DNA of 64,000 bases from positions 465,156 through 529,155 of the forward strand of contig CAJHNH020006568.1 in the NCBI GenBank assembly GCA_905116865.2, given 5' to 3'. Source of the stretch: Candidula unifasciata (Eukaryota; Mollusca; Gastropoda; Stylommatophora; Geomitridae). Of the stretch, positions 35,882 through 50,426 are shown piece by piece. The notes beneath the pieces were generated by a model, which did not search any database, was not told the DNA's origin, and saw nothing but the letters and a program-made list of their open reading frames with translations. Made by a program: the position numbers and the translations under genes. Numbering within the stretch: position 1 is the stretch's first letter; each line of letters begins with the position of its first letter.

Positions 35882-36724
35882 TTTCTGTCTTTCTCTGTCT
35901 CTCGGTTTCTTCATCTGACACTTCTATCTTTCTCTCCTCCGTCACTCTACCCGTCATTGCCAAGTCTTGTTCCTTCTTTGCTGTAAATACTTCTCTCTGA
36001 TTTCCTTTCTCCCTGTCTCCCTGTTTTCGTCTTTCTCTTCGTCTGTCGCATTATACTAACCTTGTCACCTCTAGTTCGTTTCTGCCCCTGATTCATCATT
36101 TCATACCTCTCCTTTTGTCTCCTTTTCAACTCTCACCTCACTCTCACTTTCACTCTCCCATCTCTCCATCATTTTCTTTCTCATTTTCTCTTCACCTTTC
36201 CATTCCACCCATCCCCATCAAGCCGAAAATTACACCTGCCCCTGTGAGCCAGACCTTCTACCTGTCAGACAATCTGGCAGTTATTCCCCACTGACTGCCG
36301 ACCCCACCCTATCAAGTACTGCCAGGTGAGAACATCCACCCGATACTGTTATCACCCTGGCCAGTTTGCAACTCTGTCTCAGGTGTCTGACCTTGGGTGC
36401 ATTCTGACTCAAGAGTCGCATACATGCACATACAGATGAACGCACACACACGCACACGCGCGCTCAGGTTTGGATTACATGAGTTCTCTTACCTGATCTC
36501 ACAGCTCGCTATCGCCTGGAGATACTGTCTTCCCGTCTGTCTGTTTACCTGCCTGTTAGTCTGCCTGCCTGCCTGCCTGTCAGACTGAATATCTATACAC
36601 CGATCAATAATTCAGTCACTGGTCCACTACATAAAGCTATTCGCCCGTCCGGTTATACTCAGACCAGCTGTTAATTTGTTTTATTTATAAAAGAGAACTG
36701 GATATATGTTCCCGTTTTGCTGTC
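35333..36724. repeat. pyrimidine-rich region with CT repeats
   Basis: A degenerate ~22-bp array (ctcacttcacccctttctcc) lies at 35452-35595 and (CT)n at 35786-35890. From 35900 to 36230 the plus strand is strongly C/T-biased without clean period. Sequence from 36230 on is more mixed, with cctg words at 36548-36580. No gene seen. Confidence 0.8.
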
Positions 36725-37090
36725 ATTCCACTTCTCTATTCCACCATCTATTCATTTCTGTAAACCAACATCTATCCACTTTTCTATACCAACATGTATC
36801 CACTACTCTTTTCCAACAGTTATCCACTTATCTATACCAAAATTTATCCACGTCTCTATACCAACATCTCTCTACTTCTCTATACTAACATCTCTCCACT
36901 TCTCTATACTAACATCTCTCTACTTCTCTATACTAACATCTCTCCACTTCTCTATACCAACATCTCTCCACTTCTCTATACCAACATCTCTCCACTTCTC
37001 TATACCAACATCTCTCCACTTCTCTATACCAACATCTCTCCACTTCTCTATACCAACATCTCTCCACTTCTCTATACCAACATCTGTCCA
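36725..37090. repeat. 24-bp minisatellite, ~15 units
   Basis: Units of ccaacatctctccacttctc plus tata. Degenerate at the left (tatccactt, ctattcc), near-perfect from 36,890. Eight codons per unit give three open frames (TSLHFSIP, NISPLLYT, QHLSTSLY). Confidence 0.95.
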
Positions 37091-38950
<1,860 letters not shown>

Positions 38951-39244
38951 CATGCTAGTATATAACGTTAAACGATCGCAGAAAAGATGAAAGCTGAACG
39001 TCTGAGAAGGGACAGCGTAAACACAAATGTTAACAACATCGGTCCTCAAATCACTTGCTGTAGTTGTGGAAGTTTTTTGTTAATGCGATCGGGTCTTGCT
39101 AGTCGCACTCGCCATCGCCATGGCACACTAAACAGTAACGTCTGGAAAGTCGAAAAGGTGCCAATCAAATCTTGCAGGACATCACAAGAGGAAGTAAATA
39201 CCTCCCGCATACCTGGTACAGACATTTGTGATGTCAGGTAAGGC
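38951..39244. other. unique spacer
   Basis: An 84-codon frame at 38987-39241 shows no domain that I recognise. Nothing else. Confidence 0.4.
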
Positions 39245-39952
39245 CTGGTCAGTGGATGTCTGAGATACATCCAACAATCAAAGACTGTTGACAGCCGTGT
39301 CTGGGATACATCCAACAATCAAAGACTGCTGACAGCCATGTCTGGGATACATCCAACAATCAAAGACTGCTGACAGCCATGTCTGGGATACATCCAACAA
39401 TCAAAGACTGCTGACAGCCATGACTGGGATACATCCAACAATCAAAGACTGCTGACAGCCATGTCTGGGATACATCCAACAATCAAAGACTGCTGACAGC
39501 CATGTCTGGGATACATCCAACAATCAAAGACTGCTGACAGCCATGACTGGGATACATCCAACAATCAAAGACTGCTGACAGCCATGTCTGGGATACATCC
39601 AACAATCAAAGACTGCTGACAGCCATGTCTGGGATACATCCAACAATCAAAGACTGCTGACAGCCATGTCTGGGATACATCCAACAATCAAAGACTGCTG
39701 ACAGCCATGTCTGGGATACATCCAACAATCAAAGACTGCTGACAGCCATGACTGGGATACATCCAACAATCAAAGACTGCTGACAGCCATGTCTGGGATA
39801 CATCCAACAATCAAAGACTGCTGACAGCCATGTCTGGGATACATCCAACAATCAAAGACTGCTGACAGCCATGTCTGGGATACATCCAACAATCAAAGAC
39901 TGCTGACAGCCATGTCTGGGATACATCCAACAATCAAAGAATGTTGACAGCC
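39245..39952. repeat. 41-bp minisatellite, 17 units, very homogeneous
   Basis: Units of gtctgggatacatccaacaa then tcaaagactgctgacagccat. Almost no divergence except at the ends (actgttgacagccg). A gactggg variant sits at 39422, 39545 and 39750, spaced exactly three and five units apart. Confidence 0.95.
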
Positions 39953-40016
39953 GATCGATGTTATTTGTGTACATGTGTGTCAGCAACGTATACAGTTGCA
40001 CCTGTTTGTTACATAA

Positions 40017-40180
40017 TTCTTCTTCTTCTTCGTCTTCTTCTTCTTCTTCTTCTTCCTTCTTCTTTTTCTTCCTCCTCTTCCTCTTCTTCTCCCCCTCCCC
40101 ATTCTCTTCCTCCTCTCCATCATCATCTTCTTCTTGTTCTTCTTCTTGTTCTTTTTCTTCTTCTTCTTCTTCTTCTTCAC
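40017..40180. repeat. (CTT)n low-complexity tract
   Basis: Runs of ctt with cct/tcc interruptions. On the minus strand this is a (GAA)n tract like those that end other retroelements here, but I see no recognisable element body next to it. Confidence 0.9.
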
Positions 40181-40850
40181 AGCCCTTTCTTATGTCTGCA
40201 CGAAGCCTCAGATAGTTATTTATTACATACTAGAATCTAAATAGATTTGTTCATGGGTATTTATTTATGAATATTGTTTGTCACTTGTCTACAAGACGAT
40301 GTATTTAGTCTCCCTCACGTCAGTCCTCTGCAACCGCCCGCTACGTCACGCACGACAGATTACAGTATTAGTATTTTTTGTTTGGCTGGCGCTAACATAC
40401 GGACGTTTCATCTTCTAGCTGAGCTGAATGCGCTCTCAAACATATACTTGCCTGTCTATCGTTTATGTCTGCCCTGGTTCTCTTATCCCAGGCATAGTTT
40501 CCCGCCCCTGCCCCAGAGTCACGCCAGGCACATCTAGGAAAACAGCGCCCCCCTTGATGAGTTTATTTTGCCCGTGACATAAGCGTCACGCCGCAGAAAC
40601 AGATTTCCCACATTTTGGGATACTTTCCAGGGCTCTCAGACATGACGTAGATAAACAAGGGGGATCACTGAATGCCATGACACGACACCTCCCAGCAGCA
40701 GATAGCGACCTTGTTGATGATTCAGAATTTGGGATGAGCGCGCCTCTTTGTTCATTGGACCTTAAGACACACTTCTCTGAAGTACTTATCTGTTTAGTTT
40801 CATCCAGGCCGTTGTGCTCTAGTGGTATCTGTCCGTGTTCATTTTGTGGC
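40181..40850. other. unique sequence, nothing firm
   Basis: May contain the upstream part of the (GAA)n-tailed element that follows, whose 5' boundary is not clear. Open frames are below 105 codons and unrecognised. Confidence 0.4.
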
Positions 40851-41053
40851 TCCATCTGGGAAAAACAAAGAATAGACCCACTGTCCGCTAACAAGCATGT
40901 CAGAGGTTACTGAACCAACAGTCTCTTTGCAAACAATCCAGTACTGTAAAACAGATGTGTACCCAAAAGTCAAGTTCTGGATCGAGACCAAAGTCCAGAA
41001 TTGGACGAATAACCTGAACTCAAAGCAAGCAAACGCTACGAAGAAGAAGAAGA

Positions 41054-41087
<34 letters not shown>

Positions 41088-41101
41088 AGAAGAAGAAGAG
41101 G
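40851..41101 (+). mobile_element. (GAA)n-tailed dispersed element, copy 1
   Basis: Shares ordered blocks with 57955-58365: aatagacccac, acaagcatgtc, cc-acagtctc, gtgaaacaaatgtg-type and gtccagaattggacgaat, each at matching order, followed by a (GAA)n tail at 41040-41100. The shared 3' (GAA)n and co-linear body indicate a retroposed family. No tRNA head or known protein could be identified. It differs from the LINE at 18.4 kb although both end in (GAA)n. Confidence 0.7.
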
Positions 41102-41296
41102 TATCTCTCACAGTCTTACCTCATCAGAGCGTAAGCCTTCATCATCATCATCAATTCGTTCGAGGGGGGGGGGGGGGGGTTGGACAAATCGACCACGTTC
41201 AATCTGCTCTTGGCAGCGAGCTGCCAACAAACTCTGGTTAAATGTGTGATCTGGTTTATTTGCGCCAACTGGCGTAGCCAGCTCCCTGGTCTTCAT
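41102..41296. other. spacer with a poly-G run
   Basis: G run at about 41165-41180; nothing else. Confidence 0.5.
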
Positions 41297-42268
41297 GTTC
41301 CTATTGTAACATCTAGACTACTCCATTATGTGTGTGTTCCAGTGTCTCCTCTAATCTTGTGTTCAGGTTCCTAATGTAACAGCTAGACCGCCCCATTCTG
41401 TCTGTGTCCCAGTGTCGTCTACTTATCTTGTCTTCCTATCCTAACAGCTAGACCACTCCATTATGTGTGTGTTCCAGTGTCTCCTCTAATCTTGTGTTCA
41501 GGTTCCTATTGTAACAGCTAGACCGCTCCATTCTGTGTGTGTTCCAGTGTCGTCTACCTATCCTGTCTTCCTATCCTAACAGCTAGACCGCCCCATTCTG
41601 TCTGTGTTCCAGTGTCGTCTACTTATCTTGTCTTCCTATCCTAACATCTAGACCGCTCCTATCTGTCTGTGTTCCAGTGTGGTCTACTTATCTTGTCTTC
41701 CTATCCTAACAGCTAGACCGCTCCATTCTGTCTGTGTTCCAGTGTGGTCCTCTTATCTTGTCTTCCTATCCTAACAGCTAGACCGCTCCATTATGTCTGT
41801 GTTTTAGTGTGGTCCTCTTATCTTGTCTTCCTATCCTAACAGCTAGACCGCTCCATTCTGTCTGTGTTTTAGTGTGGTCCTTTATCTTGTCTTCCTATCC
41901 TTAGACCGCTCCATTCTGTCTGTGTTCCAGTGTGGTCCTGTCTTCCTATCCTAACAGCTAGACCGCTCCATTCTGTCTGTGTTTTAGTGTGGTCCTCTTA
42001 TCTTGTCTTCCTATCCTAACATCTAGACCGCTCTATTCTGTCTGTGTTTTAGTGTGGTCCTCTTATCTTGTCTTCCTATCCTAACAGCTAGACCGCTCCA
42101 TTCTGTCTGTGTTTTAGTGTGGTCCTCTTATCTTGTCTTCCTATCCTAACAGCTAGACCGCTCCATTCTGTCTGTGTTTTAGTGTGGTCCTCTTATCTTG
42201 TCTTCCTATCCTAACATCTAGACCGCTCCATTCTGTCTGTGTTTTAGTGTGGTCCTCTTATCTTGTCT
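41297..42268. repeat. 65-bp minisatellite, ~15 units
   Basis: Units contain tcttatcttgtcttcctatc, ctaacagctagaccgctcca, and ttctgtctgtgtt-(cc/tt)-agtgtggtcc. The left part uses ccagtgtcgtct, the right part ttagtgtggtcc: a clear left-to-right change of unit type. The array touches the 31-bp array after a ~70-base bridge. Confidence 0.95.
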
Positions 42269-42336
42269 CCGCGATGTTTCCCAAGTGGGTCATCCTCCCT
42301 TCTGTTTATTCTGCTTATTATTTGGTTTGTTGTTTC

Positions 42337-43797
42337 TTCCAGTGTGTATAGAGACCTAGCTTGTTTCTTCCAGTGTGTATAGAGACCTAGCTTGTTTCTT
42401 CCAGTGTGTATAGAGACCTAGCTTGTTTCTTCCAGTGTGTATAGAGACCTAGCTTGTTTCTTCCAGTGTGTATAGAGACCTAGCTTGTTTCTTCCAGTGT
42501 GTATAGAGACCTAGCTTGTTTCTTCCAGTGTGTATAGAGACCTAGCTTGTTTCTTCCAGTGTGTATAGAGACCTAGCTTGTTCCTTCCAGTGTGTATAGA
42601 GACCTAGCTTGTTCCTTCCAGTGTGTATAGAGACCTAGCTTGTTTCTTCCAGTGTGTATAGAGACCTAGCTTGTTTCTTCCAGTGTGTATAGAGACCTAG
42701 CTTGTTTCTTATAGTGTGTATAGAGACCTAGCTTGTTTCTTCCAGTGTGTATAGAGACCTAGCTTGTTTCTTCCAGTGTGTGTAGAGACCTAGCTTGTTT
42801 CTTCCAGTGTGTATAGAGACCTAGCTTGTTTCTTCCAGTGTGTATAGAGACTAGCTTGTTTCTTCCAGTGTGTATAGAGACCTAGCTTGTTTCTTCCAGT
42901 GTGTATAGAGACCTAGCTTGTTTCTTCCAGTGTGTATAGAGACCTAGCTTGTTTCTTCCAGTGTGTGTATAGAGACCTAGCTTGTTTCTTCCAGTGTGTA
43001 TAGAGACCTAGCTTGTTTCTTCCAGTGTGTATAGAGACCTAGCTTGTTTCTTCCAGTGTGTATAGAGACCTAGCTTGTTTCTTCCAGTGTGTATAGAGAC
43101 CTAGCTTGTTTCTTCCAGTGTGTATAGAGACCTAGCTTGTTTTCTTCCAGTGTGTATAGAGACCTAGCTTGTTTCTTCCAGTGTGTATAGAGACCTAGCT
43201 GTTTCTTCCAGTGTGTATAGAGACCTAGCTTGTTTCTTCCAGTGTGTATAGAGACCTAGCTTTTTCTTCCAGTGTGTATAGAGACCTAGCTTGTTTCTTC
43301 CAGTGTGTATAGAGACCTAGCTTGTTTCTTCCAGTGTGTATAGAGACCTAGCTTGTTTTCTTCCAGTGTGTATAGAGACCTAGCTTGTTTTCTTCCAGTG
43401 TGTATAGAGACCTAGCTTGTTCCTTCAGTGTGTATAGAGACCTAGCTTGTTTCTTCCAGTGTGTATAGAGACCTAGCTTGTTTCTTCCAGTGTGTATAGA
43501 GACCTAGCTTGTTTCTTCCAGTGTGTATAGAGACCTAGCTTGTTTCTTCCAGTGTGTATAGAGACCTAGCTTGTTTCTTCCAGTGTGTATAGAGACCTAG
43601 CTTCTTTCTTCCAGTGTGTATAGAGACCTAGCTTCTTTCTTCCAGTGTGTATAGAGACCTAGCTTGTTTCTTCCAGTGTGTATAGAGACCTAGCTTCTTT
43701 CTTCCAGTGTGTATAGAGACCTAGCTTGTTTCTTCCAGTGTGTATAGAGACCTAGCTTGTTCCTTCCAGTGTGTATAGAGACCTAGTTTGTTCCTTC
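42337..43797. repeat. 31-bp minisatellite, ~47 units
   Basis: Units of cagtgtgtatagagacctag plus cttgtttcttc. Very homogeneous. Length variation is almost confined to the T run (gtttcttcc, gttttcttcc, tttttcttcc). The unit holds TAG stops, so unlike its neighbours this array produces no long open frame. Confidence 0.95.
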
Positions 43798-44960
43798 TCA
43801 CGAACCTTGTCTGCAGCGACCTAGGGTACCATAGACGAAAGCAGCTGTTTTCTGTGTCCTATTCACTCTAAGTTGGCCTAAAATCACGTACCTTCTCCAA
43901 ATGTTGTCGACTCTGACGTGAGGCAGTGAAGACTTTGGGAGCTACATGAATAACTGGAAATACAGTCAGTGCTAATCAATTGCTGTTGATTCTAGTGTAA
44001 GACAGTCCATGCGAGTGGTGGCATCTTTGAAGGTCTCAAAGTGGCCTAGGGTCAAAATATGTTTATTCTGTGCCAAGGATATCACGCCATTTATGGGCAA
44101 TTTGTTTGACCCTGGTTCACCTTGACCTTGAAATGGTGTAGGTATTAGAATAGTAAACAAAGTTTGCTAATTTACATTTAACATTTCTATTTGACTGTGT
44201 AGATTGTGGATGTAACCGCCTGTACAGAACTGCATTGTTAGCACCGAAATCACATCTTGGCAAAAGTGTTAAAAAACATACAGTTATATAGCGGTTTTAA
44301 ATGAAATGCTAACCGTTGTATTCAGCCAGACCTGCACGCACTTATTTCCTGCATCATTTCTTTGTATCGTTTTATCACTTCACTTGAACACCAGGTCCTC
44401 TTCATTCAGTGATTTAAAAAAAAAATGTATCTGCGTTTTCTTGCACGTGTCTTGCATTTTATCGCTGTTTAAATAGAATATTCGCGCTCCTGTTATTGAA
44501 TATAGCTGTGAAGGTTTTGACAACGAGTTATTTCTCTGCTTGATCTTGATAAACATTACCTTTGCTCATTTAGTGTTTACTTTTGTATGATTTTTTTATT
44601 TGCTAAGAGGGTCTTTATAATCGTGTTTTACTTCTTTCCACCCCGCCCCTTCTTCTCGCCCCTCTTTCCATCCTTCCCCCACCCCCTATTTCCTCAGCCT
44701 TTCCCAGTTCTGTGTCTTCAGATTGTCTACCTAAGCTTTTGGCTACTTCTACTCCCCTCGCTTGCATTTCTTACTTCATTACTGCTCTCCTCTCCTTTTG
44801 TGTGTGTTCATCTCTCATCTGCCCATGTTTTCTGATTCTCTTCTGTCCTTTAAATCGGTTTTCCTGCCTCACTGGGTTATGACCATCCAATCTGTTTAAT
44901 TCTGCCTTAAATGGTAACGGAATAGCCGACCAGCCAGCATGAATGCACAAGTGCCAGCGG
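43798..44960. other. unique sequence, no gene recognised
   Basis: A TCAAGGTCA word on the minus strand (44123-44131) is a perfect match to the nuclear-receptor monomer site, possibly by chance. An A run lies at 44416-44425. C/T-rich sequence at 44620-44840 gives a meaningless frame. Confidence 0.45.
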
Positions 44961-45300
44961 CAAGAATCATGGACAAAGCTGATGTCATCAATACTGTACA
45001 GACTAATCTGGGGGAGGAGAAGAATCGTGGACAAAGCAGATGTCATCAATACTGGACAGACTAATCTGGGGGACGGCAAGAATCATTGACAAAGCTGATG
45101 TCATTAATACTGGACAGACTAATCTGGAGGACGACAAAAATCATGGACAGAGCTGATGTCATCAACACTGTACAGACTAATCTGGAGGACGGCAAAAATC
45201 ATGGACAGAGCTGATGTCATCAAAACTATATAGAATAATCTGGGGGACGACAAGAATCATGGACAGACTGTCATCAATACTGTACAGACTAATTTAGGGG
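44961..45300. repeat. ~58-bp minisatellite, ~6 units
   Basis: Units contain caagaatcatggacaaagct, gatgtcatcaatactgtaca and gactaatctgggggacg. The last unit is shortened. Confidence 0.9.
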
Positions 45301-45407
45301 ATAATGTTGCTGCTGCATCGGAGGACTGAGCACGCATGGAAATGCCAGTATACAAAGATGTCCATTGTGATAAGATAATTCTATCTCTCCCAATGTTAGA
45401 ATTCCTC

Positions 45408-45742
45408 TTAACTCACAAACAGCCGCCTTTCCCCATCTTCTCAACTTACAAACCGCCGCATTTCCCCACCTCCTCAACTCACAAACCGCCGCCTTTCCCC
45501 ACCTCCTCAACTCACAAACCGCCGCATTTCCCCATCTCCTCAACTCACAAACCGCCGCCCTTCACCATCTCCTCAACTCACAAACCGCCGCCTTTCCCCA
45601 TCTCCTCAACTCACAAACCGCCGCATTTCCCCATCTCCTCAACTCACAAACCGCTGCATTTCCCTATCTCCTCAACTCACAAACCGCCGCCTTTTCCCAT
45701 CTCCTCAACTCACAAACCGCCGCCTTTCCCCATCTCCTCAGG
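45408..45742. repeat. 33-bp minisatellite, 10 units
   Basis: Units of ctcaactcacaaaccgccgc then ctttccccatctc. Eleven codons per unit give a plus frame STHKPPPFPIS and a minus frame of RRWGNAAVCEL; both are shadows of the repeat. Confidence 0.95.
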
Positions 45743-45839
45743 TTCATTGGTTCTATTTTGTTTTCCTGTATATCGGCGTTCTGTTTGACGCTGTTCACTC
45801 TCGAGCTTGTCTGTCTACCTGAAACCCACTCTACCGCTG

Positions 45840-47114
<1,275 letters not shown>

Positions 47115-47185
47115 TCTAGAAAGGCGAAATGTAAGACGGGCTTGTGTGTCCTACTTGTGATCCTTGAAAATTAAAGTTTGGTCAG
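47115..47185 (+). mobile_element. 3'UTR end of the CR1/L2-like LINE family
   Basis: The plus strand reads aaatgtaagacgggcttgtg, tgtcc, then cttgaaaattaaagtttg and gttcgtttgttc. The minus strand of the 29.65-kb insertion reads gaatgtaagacgggcctgtg, tgccc, then tttgaaaataaagattg and (GTTC)n. The match covers about 70 bases up to and including the terminal gttc-type tail, so this is a diverged relative, 5'-truncated within its 3'UTR or too old to follow upstream. Confidence 0.75.
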
Positions 47186-48052
47186 TTCGTTTGTTCTCTT
47201 TTATCCCTCTCTTAATTTCTCCCACTTCTTTCTTTCCTCTCTCTTCTCACTCCCTGTTTATCCTCCCATTTCTCAATCTCCGCGTCGCCCCACCTTCTAG
47301 CCCAGCTCTTTCTCACGGTATTTTTCTGGCCGTAGGTTTTGAGGTGTCGCTAGGTGCTCTTGCTCCTGGGCTAGCTGTTGTTTGGGCCCAGCGTTCAGGC
47401 CAATGAATGCTACTGACCGGACTTGTTCGCATCTTCTCGCCATCTGTGGTATAAGGACAACTATCGTCTGCTTTTTGTTGGTCGCTGTAGCTCGGAGTCG
47501 AGAGACCTCCAGATATCAACCTCTGTATATGCAGGCACTTATGCCACCGACCACCTCATCTTTGTCAGGTGACGACTCAAAGAATGCCACGTTTTCATGT
47601 TGTTGTTTTTTTAAACCTTCTTTTCACTGACTAATCTCAAAGAGGTGTCAGTGTTAAACGTTGACATAAAATTGCTCCATGTGTTCTCGGCACCCACTGG
47701 CCTAGCTGTTGATGCAACATTTTGTCGTGATGTCTGATCGCAGTTTCTGGTGCTGATGAGTACTCGCTTTCCCAAGAAGCTACAGACACTCCATGGCCAG
47801 TGTCAAGCTGGACACTTGACCCTCAGAACAGTTTTCAGGTATCCACAATCAGCTTCATGGACATCTCAATCATTGTAGTCCTTACCCAGGGGTCGGCTGC
47901 GCCCTCACAGATTCATCTCTTGTTACTAATGAAAACTTCTCTGGTCATAAAGTGTCAGTGTGTTTACACATGCTGTTATCTCTACCGTGGTTGGTTTAAT
48001 TGTAGCAAATGGCGGACAACGGGATAAGGGTAAACATCGGCTGAGGCAAGCA
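47186..48052. other. unique sequence, nothing recognised
   Basis: Open frames below 85 codons with no domain. Confidence 0.4.
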
Positions 48053-48414
48053 GTGAAGATAGTGCTACAAACATGGACAAGTGAAGATAGCGCTTCAAAC
48101 ATGGACAAGTGAAGATAGCGCTACAAACATGGACAAGTGAAGATAGCGCTTCAAACATGGACAAGCGTAGATAGCGCTTCAAACATGGACAAGTGTAGAT
48201 AGCGCTACAAACATGGACAAGTGAAAATAGCGCTACAAACATTGACAAGTGAAGATTGCGCTTCAAACATGGACAAGTGAAGATAGCGCTACAAATATTG
48301 ACAAGTGAAGGTAGCGCTACAAACATTGACAAGTGAAGATAGCGCTACAAACATTGACAAGTGAAGATAGCGCTTCAAACATTGACAAGTGAAGATAGCG
48401 CAACAAACATTGAC
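48053..48414. repeat. 28-bp minisatellite, ~13 units
   Basis: Units of gtgaagatagcgctacaaac plus atggacaa. Variants gcttcaaac and attgacaa segregate: atggacaa on the left, attgacaa on the right. The minus strand stays open with a 28-residue period. Confidence 0.95.
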
Positions 48415-48554
48415 ACAAGAGCCAGCAACTGTGTGGAGGGAGTGAGTAATAAACGCGCGGTGCGGGAATTAGTTTCCTCTTGTGTGTGCACTCAGGCTGT
48501 CCCAGGAACCGCTTACTCAAAGATGGCCGTCACATGCTGTAGCCACAAGCGGGG

Positions 48555-48794
48555 ATGATGTATGTGGTACCGCTCACGCGAGCTGCCCTGCCTGCGGACA
48601 CTCGAGGAATCAAAAATATCGTCTCTCGGTGCCTGACAGCGATGATGTTTTCGTTCAAAGCGTCGGTGTTTATGTTTGCAGGTGATCTTCGCCAGACGTA
48701 CATTGGTTGTCTGTTGGAGTTTCTCCCGATTATTATGCCTAGTTTTGTTGCTTTCATCGTCTACCTAGTTGTGAGTCGTGTGACAGCGAAGTGA
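48555..48794 (+). other. 79-codon open frame with a hydrophobic C-terminus, unproven
   Basis: The last ~38 codons follow a possible splice acceptor (tatgtttgcag) and read GDLRQTYIGCLLEFLPIIMP then SFVAFIVYLVVSRVTAK and a stop: one transmembrane-like stretch of about 23 residues. Local DNA is more CpG-rich than its surroundings. I recognise no family. It could be a terminal exon, but open frames of this length arise by chance, and nothing upstream or downstream supports a gene. Confidence 0.15.
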
Positions 48795-50044
48795 CTCTAG
48801 TTTATGACTCCGTTTTGTGACATCAATATACGACTCAGATTTTTGTGGTTTTTGTGCTTACAACCGTCCTAAGTTGCCTTTACAACATGCTTCGTTAGGT
48901 CACAGTATTTGTATTCTCTGCTTAACCGTTTAGTACTGGTGGTAAAAAAACAAACAGTGTGTAGTGATTCGTCCGTTTATAGTGTGAGTGAAATGATGCG
49001 TGTGTAATAGAGAACAGTTGTGTTTACTGTTTTAAGTATTTTGTGTTGGCACCCCGAACATGGTAAGATACATCCACTAACATTGATTGCCACTTTTTAA
49101 CAGGTTAAAAAATTAAACTAGATAACATAAATATAGAAACCAGAAGAAATATGTTATGGCAGAAATATTCTCAGAAAGCACACCTGACAACTAAAACCTA
49201 GAAAATAGAAGACAACCTCGACATTTACCCTCCCCACCCCCCTCCCAATAAATAAATTGAAGACACTTGACAAAATATGAAAAGAAACAAAAAGCTAAGC
49301 AAGATTTCTAAAAGGTCACTTTGCATCTTGAACGACTTGTCGTGAAGCGAACCCACAACCTTCACAGCTGGAGGTTTGCGTCCGAACTGCTTCAGCTCGC
49401 AGACCGCCACTTAGGTGAGAGAGCGACCTTGGACTGCGCGGCTACGACATGAACACTGGTGACTTAACAACCGACACATGTCGCTGAAGGAAGCTATCAT
49501 ATGTGCTCCACTGTACGTGCCAGCCATTGTCTGCGTGTATACATGTGACTGGTTCATGCATGTATGTGTGCATTATGTGTTGACTGTCTATAACACATAA
49601 CGGGCTGTGGGACACACGGCCAGACTGGCTGGTGCCCTGTTTCAGAAAGCTGACTTGGTTGATTTCAGTTGCCAGGGAAACTTTTTCAGCCATGGTCATT
49701 TTTGGATGTATGTAACAGGTGATTCAAGTGGTGAACATAATTATCAATTATCAGTTTAGCCTGCTATGTTGGCCAAACATTTAACTTTGACTCTAGGATG
49801 GAAGGAAATAATTTCTCTGGCCGCGGACATAAACAAGGGAAGACAGACAGGTAGTCATAGTAAAAAAGGTAGACAGACTAACAGTTGCACAAATAAGCAG
49901 ACAGTAAAATTTGGGTTATGACCGAGAAAAAGATCTAGAGGTAAATCGGTGGACAGGTATAGAGGTAACTGCCTTGTAGATAACTGGACAGGTAATGAGG
50001 TAATTACCTTGTAGGTAATTGTATAGTTAGACAGATAGATAAGG
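48795..50044. other. unique sequence, nothing firm
   Basis: A minus-strand word ggttgtgggttcgcttcacg near 49340-49360 looks like a decayed B box, without a convincing A box. Imperfect aggtaattaccttgtagg-type words lie at 49975-50020. No gene. Confidence 0.4.
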
Positions 50045-50049
50045 AAAGG

Positions 50050-50210
50050 GGGTCGCGTTAGGAGACTCGTTTTCAAATCCAGCTGCGACTCGCTGCAGCC
50101 AACGGCCGGTGTTCGAAACCGGGCAATTCCGGGGTTCACCCAGCCTCTAGGTAACGGGTACCAGAGTTAACACTCTGTGGTAAATGAAGAGACGTCGCTG
50201 TAGCTACGGA
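50050..50210 (+). mobile_element. tRNA-derived SINE-like element, plus strand
   Basis: A B-box-like gttcgaaacc (50111-50120) is followed by gggcaattccggggttcacc, cagcctc and aacgggtaccagag. From memory this resembles the conserved body of tRNA-derived SINEs in gastropods. An A-box candidate (gtcgcgttaggagactcg) lies about 50 bases upstream. It looks different from the 14.1/22.0-kb family. Ends and target duplication not resolved. Confidence 0.55.
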
Positions 50211-50426
50211 GTTACTTGCGAGCGGCGACACAGGCGGACAGTTTTTCATCAGCTGTCTGTACCGGTGGCAGAGCACTTATGGTTTATAATCGTGTGCAGT
50301 AAATCTGGTTCACATCTGTCGACTGTACCTGTCCCTTTTAATAGATAAGTAAGCGTTGCTAGGTATACATTAAACAAAATTGACCGAACCGAGTAGAAAC
50401 TATTGCAGCAAACGACTCGCTGCCCC

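Noticed and set aside
41125..41160. Fifth copy of the gataaag-type dispersed motif on the minus strand
   Set aside because: Only gatgaaggcttac matches; the rest is (ATC)n, so chance is likely.
49335..49440. Further tRNA-derived SINE on the minus strand
   Set aside because: Only a weak B-box-like word; no A box at the right distance and no shared body with the other copies.
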